From an uncultured Oscillospiraceae bacterium (GTDB lineage: Bacteria; Bacillota; Clostridia; Oscillospirales; Oscillospiraceae): DNA of 49,022 nucleotides. Shown piece after piece: positions 7,467 to 15,870 of the stretch. The stretch's first letter is position 1. Each line of letters starts with the position of its first letter. The notes beneath the pieces were generated by a model. It saw nothing but the letters and a program-made list of their open reading frames with translations. It ran no database searches and was not told the DNA's origin. The stretch covers positions 1-49,022 of the forward strand of contig CAAENU010000065.1 in assembly GCA_900757415.1 (NCBI GenBank), written 5' to 3'. The position numbers and the translations under genes were made by a program.

Positions 7467-10109
7467 ATGAAGTATTATCTGGAGCGCCCTGAAGCCGTGC
7501 TGACGGCGCTTGACGCCGACCCCGGCGGACTGACGGGGACCGAGGCGGAGCGCCGCCTTGCGGAAAACGGGAAAAACAAGCTGGCCGAGGGAAAGAAGGA
7601 TTCGCTCATCAAGCGCTTTTTCAAGCAGATGGCCGATCCCATGACCCTGATCCTGCTGGCGGCCGCCGTCATCAGCGCCGTGCTGGCCGTGGTGCAGCAC
7701 GAAAGCTTTGCCGATGTGATCGTGATCCTCTTCGTGGTCATGGTCAATGCCGTGCTGGGCGTCTTTCAGGAGAGCAAGGCGGAAAAGGCCATCGAGGCGC
7801 TGCAGCAGATGGCCGCCGCCACCAGCAAGGTGCTGCGTGACGGGAAAGAGGTTACCGTTCGCAGCGAGGATCTGGCAGTGGGTGATATCGTGCTGTTGGA
7901 GGCGGGCGACGCCGTCCCCGCCGACGGCCGCGTGCTGGAGAGCGCCAGCATGAAGGTGGAGGAGGCCGCCCTCACCGGCGAGTCTGTCCCTGTCACCAAG
8001 CTGGTGGATCTTCTGCACCTGCGGGCACAGGCGCAGGATATCCCGCTGGGTGACCGCCGCAATATGGTCTATATGGGCTCCACTGTGGTCTATGGCCGTG
8101 GCCGTATGGTGGTCACCCATACCGGTATGGACACCGAGATGGGCAAGATCGCCGATGCGCTGGCCAACGCGCAGGAGGGGCAGACGCCGCTTCAGCGCAA
8201 GCTGACCCAGCTTTCCGGCATCCTCACCAAGCTGGTGCTGGTGATCTGCGTGCTGATTTTCGGCGTGCAGCTGCTGCGCGCCGGTGCGTTCACGCCGGAT
8301 GTGATCCTCCATTCCTTCATGATCGCCGTGTCGCTGGCGGTGGCCGCCATTCCCGAGGGCCTTGCCGCCGTGGTAACGGTGGTGCTCAGCATCGGCGTTA
8401 CCAATATGTCCAAACGAAGTGCCATCATCCGCCGCCTGACCGCTGTGGAGACGCTGGGCTGCGCCCAGATCATCTGCTCGGATAAAACCGGCACCCTGAC
8501 CCAGAACAAAATGACCGTGGTGGAGGACTACGGCGCGGAGCGTGACCGCACCGCCGCCGCCATGGCCCTGTGCTCCGATGCCGCGCTGAACGCCGACGGC
8601 AGCGTGACCGGCGAGCCCACCGAAGCCGCGCTGGTGGCGTGGAGCGCCAAGTGCAGCCTGCCCAAGGGCGAGCTTCAGGAAAAGCTTCCCCGCGTGGGCG
8701 AAGCCCCCTTTGATTCCGGCCGCAAGATGATGTCCACCGTCCACCGCACGGAGGGCGGCTTCCTCCAGTTTACCAAGGGCGGCCCCGATGTGGTGCTGGA
8801 GCATTGCACCACCTATTGGGACGGCGCCGCGGCGCGTCCTATGACCGAGGAAAAGCGCGCCGAGATTCTGGCCGCCAACAAGGCCATGGCCGACCGTGCC
8901 CTTCGCGTGCTGGCCGCCGCCCAGCGCACCTATGATGTCATGCCCGCGTCCTGCGAGGCCGCGGATCTGGAGCATGACCTGTGCTTTCTGGGCCTTGCCG
9001 GCATGATCGATCCCGTCCGTCCGGAGGTAAAGGCCGCCATCGATGAGTGCCGCGAGGCGGGCATCCACCCCATCATGATCACCGGCGACCATATCGATAC
9101 CGCCGTGGCCATCGCCCGGGAGCTGGGTATCCTGACCGACGGCATGGAGGCCATCACCGGCGCGCAGCTGAGCGCCATGACCGACGAGGAATTTGACCGC
9201 CAGCTGTCCCATATCGCCGTCTATGCCCGCGTGCAGCCGGAGCACAAGACCCGCATCGTCAACGCCTGGCGCAAGGCCGGCTATGTCACCGCCATGACCG
9301 GCGACGGCGTCAACGACGCCCCCTCCATCAAATCCGCCGACATCGGCGTGGGCATGGGCATCACCGGCACCGACGTCACCAAGAACGTGGCGGATATGGT
9401 GCTGGCCGACGATAACTTCGCCACCATCGTAGGCGCGGTGGAGGAGGGCCGCCGCATCTACGACAATATCCGCAAGGCCATCCAGTTCCTGCTCTCGTCC
9501 AACATGAGCGAGGTGCTCTCCATCTTTGCCGCCACGCTGCTGGGCTTCACCGTTCTGGAGCCGGTGCACCTTCTGTGGATCAATCTGGTAACCGACTGCT
9601 TCCCCGCGCTGGCGCTGGGCATGGAGCAGGCGGAACCCTCCATCATGCGCCGCCGTCCCCGTGACGCCAAGGCGGGCATCTTCGCCGGCGGCATGGGCGT
9701 GGACGTGGCCTATCAGGGCCTTGTGATCTCCGCCCTGACCATTGCCGCCTTCTTCATCGGCCATTTCATGGAGTCCGGCGTCTGGGAGATTCCGGCCAAC
9801 GGCCTCAGCCCCGACGGCACCACCATGGCCTTTGTCACCATGTCCATGGCGGAGATTTTTCACAGTCTCAACATGCGCTCCCAGCGGGGCAGCATCTTCC
9901 GGCTGCATACCCGCAATAAGCTGATGACCTTTGCCGCCATCGGCAGCCTGCTGGCCACCACACTGGTGTGCGAGGTGCCGTTCCTGGCCGCCGCCTTCGG
10001 CTTCACCAGCGTGGAAGTAAGCGAATACCTGATCGCGCTGGCACTGGCCGTGTGCGTGATCCCCATTGTGGAGCTGGTGAAGTTCTTTCAGCGCAAAGCG
10101 GAGAAATAA
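7467..10109 (+). CDS. Calcium/manganese-translocating P-type ATPase (type IIA)
   Basis: An 880-residue membrane cation pump. Parts in order: N-terminal cation ATPase domain; TM1-2 (about residues 55-95); actuator domain with LTGESVPV; TM3-4 with the ion-binding AAIPEGLAA; phosphorylation motif CSDKTGTLTQNKM; nucleotide-binding domain; hinge MTGDGVNDAPS; and six C-terminal helices. ATG 7467 follows AGGAGGAGTTGTCATC. PacL/YloB-type Ca2+ ATPases are its closest class, but the Mn2+ riboswitch upstream argues that Mn2+ export is a physiological role, as for other ATPases behind this riboswitch. It is transcribed alone and ends at a strong terminator. Confidence 0.94.
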   Translation: MKYYLERPEAVLTALDADPGGLTGTEAERRLAENGKNKLAEGKKDSLIKRFFKQMADPMTLILLAAAVISAVLAVVQHESFADVIVILFVVMVNAVLGVFQESKAEKAIEALQQMAAATSKVLRDGKEVTVRSEDLAVGDIVLLEAGDAVPADGRVLESASMKVEEAALTGESVPVTKLVDLLHLRAQAQDIPLGDRRNMVYMGSTVVYGRGRMVVTHTGMDTEMGKIADALANAQEGQTPLQRKLTQLSGILTKLVLVICVLIFGVQLLRAGAFTPDVILHSFMIAVSLAVAAIPEGLAAVVTVVLSIGVTNMSKRSAIIRRLTAVETLGCAQIICSDKTGTLTQNKMTVVEDYGAERDRTAAAMALCSDAALNADGSVTGEPTEAALVAWSAKCSLPKGELQEKLPRVGEAPFDSGRKMMSTVHRTEGGFLQFTKGGPDVVLEHCTTYWDGAAARPMTEEKRAEILAANKAMADRALRVLAAAQRTYDVMPASCEAADLEHDLCFLGLAGMIDPVRPEVKAAIDECREAGIHPIMITGDHIDTAVAIARELGILTDGMEAITGAQLSAMTDEEFDRQLSHIAVYARVQPEHKTRIVNAWRKAGYVTAMTGDGVNDAPSIKSADIGVGMGITGTDVTKNVADMVLADDNFATIVGAVEEGRRIYDNIRKAIQFLLSSNMSEVLSIFAATLLGFTVLEPVHLLWINLVTDCFPALALGMEQAEPSIMRRRPRDAKAGIFAGGMGVDVAYQGLVISALTIAAFFIGHFMESGVWEIPANGLSPDGTTMAFVTMSMAEIFHSLNMRSQRGSIFRLHTRNKLMTFAAIGSLLATTLVCEVPFLAAAFGFTSVEVSEYLIALALAVCVIPIVELVKFFQRKAEK

Positions 10110-10115
10110 ACAAAA

Positions 10116-10147
10116 AGACGACCGGCAGCTGCCGGTCGTCTTTTTAG
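10116..10147. terminator. Bidirectional terminator between convergent genes
   Basis: AAGACGACCGGCAGCTGCCGG followed by its complementary arm ending CGTCTTTTT. The A-run on the left and T-run on the right allow termination of both the ATPase (plus) and the DUF4349 gene (minus). Confidence 0.9.
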
Positions 10148-10152
10148 TTATG

Positions 10153-11106
10153 TCATTCCTTTGCTTCTGCGTCCTCTTTCTGTGCTTTGCCTTTCTGCGG
10201 CAGTTTCTTCTTCCCGCCGCCTCTGCGGCGCACGATGCGGATAACGATCACGGCTGCCGCCGCGATCACCGCCAGCCATACCCAGCTGTAGGCCAGCCAC
10301 ACGGCAAAGTCCTCCAGCGCGCTGCCCACGGCGCGCAGTCCGTTGACAAAGGACTGCCCCAGCCGCCCGCCGAAGGTGGTGACGGCCTTGTCCTGCCCGG
10401 ACAGCTGATAGACCTCGCTCAGCTCCACGTTGACGGTGGCATAATCCACCAGCGCGTCGTAGTGCCGCAGCGTGCCGCTGAGATTTTCAATGTCCCACTC
10501 CGTCTCCGAAATGGCGCTTTCGATGGTGATGATGTCCTCCATGCTGGTGGCCTTGGCCAGCAGCTGCTGCAAGCGCTCCAGCTTGATCCGGGCCGTCTCC
10601 AGCCGTGCCTCGGTGTCGTAGTAGCTCTCCGACACGTCGTCTGCCGTGGTGTTGGTATAGGTCACATGGCACAGCTGACCTGCCCGCTGAAAGAAGGCTT
10701 CAAACTGTGCCGCAGGGATCCGGATGGTGTAGCTGCCGTAGCGATAGCTGCTGCTGCCCCGGTTGGATACGCTGCTCTGCTGGAAATAGCCGCCCAGCTC
10801 GCGGACAAGGGCTTCAATGCCGCTGGCGGCGGCGTCAAAGTCCTGCGTCTGCATCTCCATGTAGCCGTTGTAGATCATCTTGACCGGCCGGCTGGCCGGG
10901 TCACTGGCGGCGGCAGGCTCATCCTCTGCGTCATAACCGTCCTCGTCATAGCTGTCATCGGACTTACTGTTGTTGCTCCAGTAGCCGGTTTCCGGCTCGT
11001 TGTCAGCAGTGCTGGCGCTTGCGCCGCCTGCCGCCTTGCTGGCGCCGCAGCCTGCCAGCACCAGTGCCAGCACCAGTGCCAGCAAAAGGGATACCATGCG
11101 TTTCAT
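10153..11106 (-). CDS. DUF4349 domain-containing lipoprotein
   Basis: A 317-residue predicted surface lipoprotein. The signal peptide ends in the lipobox LAGC (Cys near residue 20), followed by an acidic Ser/Asp-rich linker. The DUF4349 region (about residues 85-270) contains YNGYMEMQTQDFDAAASGIE, a coiled-coil stretch with LERLQQLLAKATSMEDIITIE, and INVELSEVYQ-type beta structure. A C-terminal transmembrane helix (about 280-300) precedes a Lys-rich cytoplasmic tail. Start: ATG 11106, nine bases after AGGAGG; a TTG two codons earlier is less likely. Function of the family is unknown. Two termini at the membrane suggest an envelope stress or sensing role, but that is a guess. Confidence 0.85.
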   Translation of the reverse strand: MKRMVSLLLALVLALVLAGCGASKAAGGASASTADNEPETGYWSNNSKSDDSYDEDGYDAEDEPAAASDPASRPVKMIYNGYMEMQTQDFDAAASGIEALVRELGGYFQQSSVSNRGSSSYRYGSYTIRIPAAQFEAFFQRAGQLCHVTYTNTTADDVSESYYDTEARLETARIKLERLQQLLAKATSMEDIITIESAISETEWDIENLSGTLRHYDALVDYATVNVELSEVYQLSGQDKAVTTFGGRLGQSFVNGLRAVGSALEDFAVWLAYSWVWLAVIAAAAVIVIRIVRRRGGGKKKLPQKGKAQKEDAEAKE

Positions 11107-11230
11107 AGACAAAAACCTCCTTTTTTTGGATCTTCCTGTCTATGTGACGCTCACTGCCGGGAAAAAGTTCCGCCTTTTCCGCAAAAACGCAGCCAACTTT
11201 TTCAAGTCGGCTGCGTTTTCGGGCAGAAAT

Positions 11231-11389
11231 TACGCTTCGAAGAGTTCGCGCTGCGCACAGCGCAAAGAAATCAAATCATTTTTCTGACGACATGTGCGTC
11301 AGAAAAATTCTTCTCGGCCGCCAGTGTGTCCGAAGGACGCGCGCAGCCGGCCGTAAGCCTTTTGGCAATGAAATCGAAGATTTCATGCC
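11231..11389. repeat. Dispersed intergenic repeat, copy 1 (short form)
   Basis: Closely similar to 13270-13488. It contains a perfect 12-bp inverted repeat ATTTTTCTGACG/CGTCAGAAAAAT around a short loop. The shared block AGTGTGTCCGAAGGACGCGC follows, then GCAGCCGGCCGT and a terminal palindrome GGCAATGAAATcgaAGATTTCATGCC (written in parts because of length). The terminal palindrome abuts the stop codon of the M23 peptidase gene read on minus. It has no coding potential I trust. To its left, AACGCAGCC/GGCTGCGTT (11187-11215) is a separate hairpin that may end a transcript. Confidence 0.8.
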
Positions 11390-11395
11390 AGTTTT

Positions 11396-12037
11396 TTATT
11401 TTACATACTCCTTCGGGTCGATCAGATTCCCGTCCTGCTCCACGGAAAAGTGCAGGTGGGGCCCCACGCTGGCCTCGGCGGCGGCGGTGCCCACATATCC
11501 CACGATATCCCCAGCGGCCAGCTGCTGGCCCTGGCTGATAGGCGGGTTGTCCTGCAAACTGCTGTAGCGCGTCACATAGCCGCCGCTGTGGGCGATGCAC
11601 ACGGTGGTGCCCATCAGCTCATCTTTCGTTACCGATGTGACCTCGCCGGCAGCAGCGGTTTTCACCGCGTCGCCCTCCGCAGCCTGAATGTCCAGCCCCT
11701 CATGGGTGCGCCAGTCGGCCATGGTCTCGTCGTATAAAAGCTCCGACATGCTGAAAACTGTTACCGTGGTGCCGTCCAGCGGCGAGACCACCTGTGGCAG
11801 CAGCTCGCTGGCGGTCTCTACAGGAGGTTCCTCCTGCTTTTCCTCCTCCTTTGCCGGAAGGTTGGGTTTTACCGGGGTCACCACCGGCGGCTTTGCCTTC
11901 ACTGCGGGTTGGTTGGCGGAGGCCTGCTGAACCGGCGCCTCCCGTCCCCATACCAGATACCCCGTCACGGCGGCAGCTGCCACACACAGCGCCAGCGCGA
12001 TGTAAAGGGCGCGGCGGTGCTGCTTCATAAATTCCAT
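11396..12037 (-). CDS. M23 family metallopeptidase (LytM domain), membrane-anchored
   Basis: A 213-residue protein with an N-terminal transmembrane segment (about residues 10-28), a Pro/Glu/Lys-rich linker to about residue 80, and a C-terminal LytM/M23 domain. The domain shows the zinc-site motifs HEGLD and HLHFS, plus HSGGYVTRYSSL and GQQLAAGDIVGYVGTA. It probably cleaves peptidoglycan cross-bridges outside the membrane. The layout (one TM, linker, LytM) resembles SpoIIQ of sporulating Firmicutes, but other envelope M23 enzymes share it. ATG 12037 follows AAAGGAGACGCT. Dispersed-repeat copy 1 begins right after its stop. Confidence 0.88.
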   Translation of the reverse strand: MEFMKQHRRALYIALALCVAAAAVTGYLVWGREAPVQQASANQPAVKAKPPVVTPVKPNLPAKEEEKQEEPPVETASELLPQVVSPLDGTTVTVFSMSELLYDETMADWRTHEGLDIQAAEGDAVKTAAAGEVTSVTKDELMGTTVCIAHSGGYVTRYSSLQDNPPISQGQQLAAGDIVGYVGTAAAEASVGPHLHFSVEQDGNLIDPKEYVK

Positions 12038-12103
12038 AGCGTCTCCTTTCACCGGAGTTCCTCCGATGGCCGCCCGTTACGGCCGGCGGCCGGCCGGAAT
12101 GAA

Positions 12104-12147
12104 AAAATGACCTCTGCCGCCTATTTTGGTCAAGCAGAGGTCATTTT
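12104..12147. terminator. Terminator between gpsA and the M23 gene
   Basis: AAAATGACCTCTGC and GCAGAGGTCATTTT form a 14-bp stem around a 16-base loop. A/T runs on both sides let it work in either direction; on minus it would end the gpsA transcript. Confidence 0.75.
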
Positions 12148-12211
12148 ATACATGTTTATAGAAGACAGTCACAGGCGCACCCTTGCGTCCCTGCCGTTCC
12201 CGCCGTGCGGG

Positions 12212-13174
12212 TCAGTTGTCAAATTCGCCCTTCAGATCCCGCCCCATCAGCATCCGTATCGCCTCATGGGGATCGCCGTTTTCATAGAGAATGTGGTAAA
12301 CCGATTGGCAGATGGGCAGCTCCACGCCGTATTCCTGCCCCAGCTGCACCATTGCCTTCACGGTGTAGTACCCCTCGGCCAGCTGGGTATAGGGTTTTCC
12401 CTGCACAAAGCATTCGCCGAACTGCCGGTTGTGGCTGTAGGGGGAGAACACCGTGGCCTCATAGTCGCCCAGATGGCACAGTCCGTAGGCGGACAACTCG
12501 TTGCCGCCCATGGCCTTGATGAGACGGGCCACCTCGCGGGTGCCGCGGCTCATCAGCGCGCCCTTCAGCGTCACCAGTCCCGCGCCGTCCAGAAACCCTG
12601 CGGCAATGCCCACCACGTTCTTGGCCGCCGCGCCCACCTCGTTGCCCAGCAGGTCGTTGCCGTAGTAAAAGCGGATCAGGTCGCTGGAAAATTCCTTTAC
12701 CAGCCGCCGCTTTACGCCGGCGTCCTCGCTGTCGATGACCATACAGTTGGGCACACCCCGGTAAAATTCCTGCACATGGCCCGGTCCCAGCCACACCGCG
12801 ATGGCGTTGGAATCATCCAGATATTCCCGCGCCACCTGACTCAGCCGCTTGCCCGTGCCGATCTCCAGACCCTTCATGCACAGGACAAAGGTTTTGTTCC
12901 GCAGCGCCATGCCCTGCAATTCCTGCATCAATCCCCGCAGGCTCTGGGAGCCGATGGAGATGATAATGACCTCCGCGTCCTTCGCGCAGGAGAGGTCGGT
13001 ACACAGCGCAACGGATTCCGGCAGCGTCAGCAGATCGTTGCTGCGCGTTTCCAGAAAACGCTGCATCCGCGCCGAACCCTCCCGGCCATACAGCGTGACC
13101 CGGTGTCCCGTGCGGTCTAAGTACCATGTGATCAGCGAGCCCCAGCGCCCGCAGCCGATGACGGTGATGTTCAT
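12212..13174 (-). CDS. gpsA: Glycerol-3-phosphate dehydrogenase [NAD(P)+]
   Basis: Reduces dihydroxyacetone phosphate to sn-glycerol 3-phosphate for phospholipid synthesis. A 320-residue protein. The Rossmann motif is GCGRWGS (GxGxxG retained, although most GpsA read GAGSWGT), followed by LYGRE. Catalytic-domain signatures: GAAAKNVVGIAAG (catalytic Lys), GLCHLGDYEATVFSPYSHNR and the GKPYTQLAEGYYTVK segment. Start ATG 13174 follows AGGAGGCACCACATAC; the upstream extension lacks homology. Spacing from gpmI is about 320 bases, filled by repeat copy 2. It uses triose phosphate from the neighbouring glycolytic genes. Confidence 0.93.
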   Translation of the reverse strand: MNITVIGCGRWGSLITWYLDRTGHRVTLYGREGSARMQRFLETRSNDLLTLPESVALCTDLSCAKDAEVIIISIGSQSLRGLMQELQGMALRNKTFVLCMKGLEIGTGKRLSQVAREYLDDSNAIAVWLGPGHVQEFYRGVPNCMVIDSEDAGVKRRLVKEFSSDLIRFYYGNDLLGNEVGAAAKNVVGIAAGFLDGAGLVTLKGALMSRGTREVARLIKAMGGNELSAYGLCHLGDYEATVFSPYSHNRQFGECFVQGKPYTQLAEGYYTVKAMVQLGQEYGVELPICQSVYHILYENGDPHEAIRMLMGRDLKGEFDN

Positions 13175-13269
13175 GTATGTGGTGCCTCCTGAGTTAAGGG
13201 AGTGATGAAGCATGTTGTGGTATGTTGTGGTATATTGTGGGGCGGACAGAGTTGTCCGCCCCTACAAAA

Positions 13270-13488
13270 GCCTCGCAGAGTTCACGTCCGCAGACGCGAA
13301 AAAATCAAATCATTTTTCTGACGACATGTCCCCCCAAGGGGACTTCCGTTGGGCATGCGTCAGAAAAATACTTCTCGGCTGCAAGTGTGTCCGAAGGACG
13401 CGCGTACCCCGAGGGTACTTGTTCCGCTTCGCTCCGCGGCGCAGTCGGCCGTGATCCCTTTGGCAATGAAATTGAAGATTTCATTGCC
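13270..13488. repeat. Dispersed intergenic repeat, copy 2 (long form)
   Basis: Matches copy 1 at 11231-11389 through the inverted repeat ATTTTTCTGACG/CGTCAGAAAAAT, the AGTGTGTCCGAAGGACGCGC block and the terminal palindrome around GAAATTGAAGATTTC. It carries two extra pieces: about 27 bases inside the inverted-repeat loop (with CCCC..GGGG) and about 35 bases after ACGCGC (with GTACCCCGAGGGTAC). As with copy 1, its palindrome abuts a stop codon on the minus strand, here that of gpmI. This points to a mobile or hairpin-based repetitive element favouring 3' ends of genes. Confidence 0.8.
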
Positions 13489-13491
13489 GGC

Positions 13492-15003
13492 TTACCGGAC
13501 GATCAGCGTCCGTCCATCCATCTCCGGCGGGCAGGCCAGTCCCAGCACGTCCAGAATGGTGGGGGCGATGTCGGCCAGCCGGCCGTGGCGCAGCTCGCTG
13601 CCCGCGCCGCAGAGGATAAAGGGCACGGGATTGGTGGTGTGGGCGGTCATAGGACTGCCGTCAGGCTGCTTCATATCCTCGGCGTTGCCGTGGTCGGCGG
13701 TGATCATGGCGATGCCGCCCATCTTCAGCGTGGCCTCCACCACGCGGCCCACGCAGGTGTCCACGGTCTCCACCGCCTTGACGGCTGCCTCCAGCACGCC
13801 GGTGTGGCCCACCATGTCGCAGTTGGCAAAGTTCAGGATGATCACGTCATATGCGCCGGATTCAATGCGCTCCACGCACTTGCTGCATACCTCCGCGGCG
13901 CTCATCTCCGGCTGCAGGTCATAGGTGGCCACCTTGGGGGATGGCACCAGCACCCGGTCCTCGCCGGGATACTGCTTTTCCACGCCGCCGTTGAAGAAGA
14001 ACGTCACATGGGCGTATTTTTCCGTTTCGGCGATGCGCAGCTGGGTCATGCCCATGCTGCTGAGGTATTCGCCCAATCCGTTTTTCACCGCCACCCGGGG
14101 CCACGCCACCAGCACGTTGGGCATGGTGGCGTCATATTCGGTGTTGCACACATAGGTGGTGGGGAAGTACTCCCGGGCAAAGCCGTCAAATTCAGGATCC
14201 ACGATGGCGCGGGTGATCTCCCGCGCCCGGTCGGGCCGGAAGTTGAAAAAGATCACGCTGTCGTTGTCGCTGATGGTGCCCTCGCTGTCGCACACCACCG
14301 GCTCCATGAATTCGTCGGTCACGCCGTTTTCATAGCTTTTTGCCACCGCGTCCACAGGGTCGGGATTGTGAGCGCCCTCGCCGTACACCATGGCGTCATA
14401 GGCCATCTGCACCCGCTCCCAGCGCTTATCCCGATCCATGGCGTAGTAGCGCCCCATCACCGTGGCGATCCTGCCGATGCCGAGCTGGGCGCACTTATCC
14501 TGCAATTCCTGCACAAAGCCCTTGCCGCTGGTGGGGGACACGTCGCGGCCGTCCAGGAAGCAGTGGACATAGACCCTGGTAAGACCCTTGTTCTTTGCCA
14601 TCTGCAGCAGCGCGAACAGGTGATGGATGTGAGAGTGCACGCCGCCGTCTGACAGCAATCCGTACAGGTGCAGGCTTGCGCCGTTTTTCAGGCAGTCGTC
14701 CATCGCCTTGTTGTAGGCCTCATTCTCGAAAAAGCTGCCGTCGTCGATAGCGCGGCTGATGCGGGGCAGATCCTGAAAGACCACCCGCCCGCCGCCGATA
14801 TTGGTGTGTCCCACCTCGCTGTTGCCCATCTGGCCTGCGGGCAGTCCCACATCCAGACCGCTGGCGGACAGCGTTGTGTTTGCGTATTCCCTGAACAGCC
14901 GATCCAGCACCGGCGTGTTGGCCAGCGTCACGGCGTTATCGTCGCTGGCGGGCGCCAGGCCGAAGCCGTCCATAATGATCAGCGTAGTCGGCGTCTTGTT
15001 CAT
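13492..15003 (-). CDS. gpmI: 2,3-bisphosphoglycerate-independent phosphoglycerate mutase
   Basis: Interconverts 3- and 2-phosphoglycerate in glycolysis using two Mn2+. Length 503 residues, as expected. Alkaline-phosphatase-like metal motifs: IIMDGFGL at the N-terminus, the catalytic serine in GNSEVGHTNIGGGR, DGRDVSPTSGK, RPDRAREITRA, NCDMVGHTG and TADHGNAEDM near the C-terminus. ATG 15003 is preceded by AGGAAAGGAAGGTTCCGCG. It follows tpiA at 24 bases in the pgk-tpiA-gpmI order. Enolase and GAPDH, often in such operons, are not in the window. Confidence 0.97.
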   Translation of the reverse strand: MNKTPTTLIIMDGFGLAPASDDNAVTLANTPVLDRLFREYANTTLSASGLDVGLPAGQMGNSEVGHTNIGGGRVVFQDLPRISRAIDDGSFFENEAYNKAMDDCLKNGASLHLYGLLSDGGVHSHIHHLFALLQMAKNKGLTRVYVHCFLDGRDVSPTSGKGFVQELQDKCAQLGIGRIATVMGRYYAMDRDKRWERVQMAYDAMVYGEGAHNPDPVDAVAKSYENGVTDEFMEPVVCDSEGTISDNDSVIFFNFRPDRAREITRAIVDPEFDGFAREYFPTTYVCNTEYDATMPNVLVAWPRVAVKNGLGEYLSSMGMTQLRIAETEKYAHVTFFFNGGVEKQYPGEDRVLVPSPKVATYDLQPEMSAAEVCSKCVERIESGAYDVIILNFANCDMVGHTGVLEAAVKAVETVDTCVGRVVEATLKMGGIAMITADHGNAEDMKQPDGSPMTAHTTNPVPFILCGAGSELRHGRLADIAPTILDVLGLACPPEMDGRTLIVR

Positions 15004-15027
15004 CGCGGAACCTTCCTTTCCTGTATG

Positions 15028-15801
15028 TCAGTCCTGATTGGCTGCGTTGATGATCTCCACAAATTCGGGGGCCTTCAGGCTGGCGCCGCCAATCAGGCCG
15101 CCGTCGATATCACTCTGCCCCAGCAGCTCCGCGGCGTTGGAGGGTTTCATGGAGCCGCCGTACTGAATGGTGATGGAGCGGGCGATGCGGGCGCCGTACA
15201 GGTGGCGCACGGTGGTGCGGATAAAGGTGCACACCTCGGCGGCCTGCTCGGCGGTGGCGGTCTTGCCGGTGCCGATAGCCCACACGGGCTCATAGGCGAT
15301 CACGCACTTGCGCAGCTTCTCGGCAGGCACGCCGGCCAGCGCGGACTTCACCTGCAAAGCGATCAGCTCCATGGTGATGCCCAGCTCGCGCTGCTCCAGC
15401 GTCTCGCCCACGCAGATGATGGGGTGCAGGCCGGCCTCCAGCGCGGCCAGCGCCTTCTTGTTCACGGTCAGGTCGGTCTCGCCGAAATACTGCCGCCGCT
15501 CGGAGTGGCCGATAATGACGTACTTCACGCCCAGATCCTTCAGCATCTCGGCGGATACCTCTCCGGTATAGGCGCCGGATTTCTCATAAAACACATTCTG
15601 TGCGCCCACGGACACCCGCAGATCCTTGAAAGCGCGGATGGCGGTGGTGATGTTGACGGCGGGCACGCATACGACCACGTCGCACCACTTGGCCTTGGGC
15701 ATCAGGGATTTCAGCTCTTCGGCAAACTTCTTGGTTTCGCTGGCCGTCATGTTCATTTTCCAGTTGCCGGCGATAATGGTTTTGCGATATCTGCGATTCA
15801 T
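15028..15801 (-). CDS. tpiA: Triosephosphate isomerase
   Basis: Interconverts dihydroxyacetone phosphate and glyceraldehyde 3-phosphate. A 257-residue TIM barrel. Active-site segments: AGNWKMN (Lys), IIGHSERR (electrophilic His), AYEPVWAIGTGKTAT (general-base Glu followed by the flexible loop) and IQYGGSMKPSN (phosphate binding). Start ATG 15801 after GAGGAGTTAAGAAGAC. It lies 69 bases after pgk and 24 before gpmI. Confidence 0.98.
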   Translation of the reverse strand: MNRRYRKTIIAGNWKMNMTASETKKFAEELKSLMPKAKWCDVVVCVPAVNITTAIRAFKDLRVSVGAQNVFYEKSGAYTGEVSAEMLKDLGVKYVIIGHSERRQYFGETDLTVNKKALAALEAGLHPIICVGETLEQRELGITMELIALQVKSALAGVPAEKLRKCVIAYEPVWAIGTGKTATAEQAAEVCTFIRTTVRHLYGARIARSITIQYGGSMKPSNAAELLGQSDIDGGLIGGASLKAPEFVEIINAANQD

Positions 15802-15870
15802 GTCTTCTTAACTCCTCTAATCTATTTCAAATCATCATGGAAAATCTCAAGGGAGGATGAAATTCCCGCT

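Noticed and set aside
11231..13488. Short peptides encoded by the dispersed repeats (e.g. SEKFFSAASVSEGRA-like frames in both copies).
   Set aside because: The shared peptide reflects the shared nucleotide sequence. Frames have no starts or ribosome binding sites and differ by insertions, so a DNA/RNA-level element is more likely.
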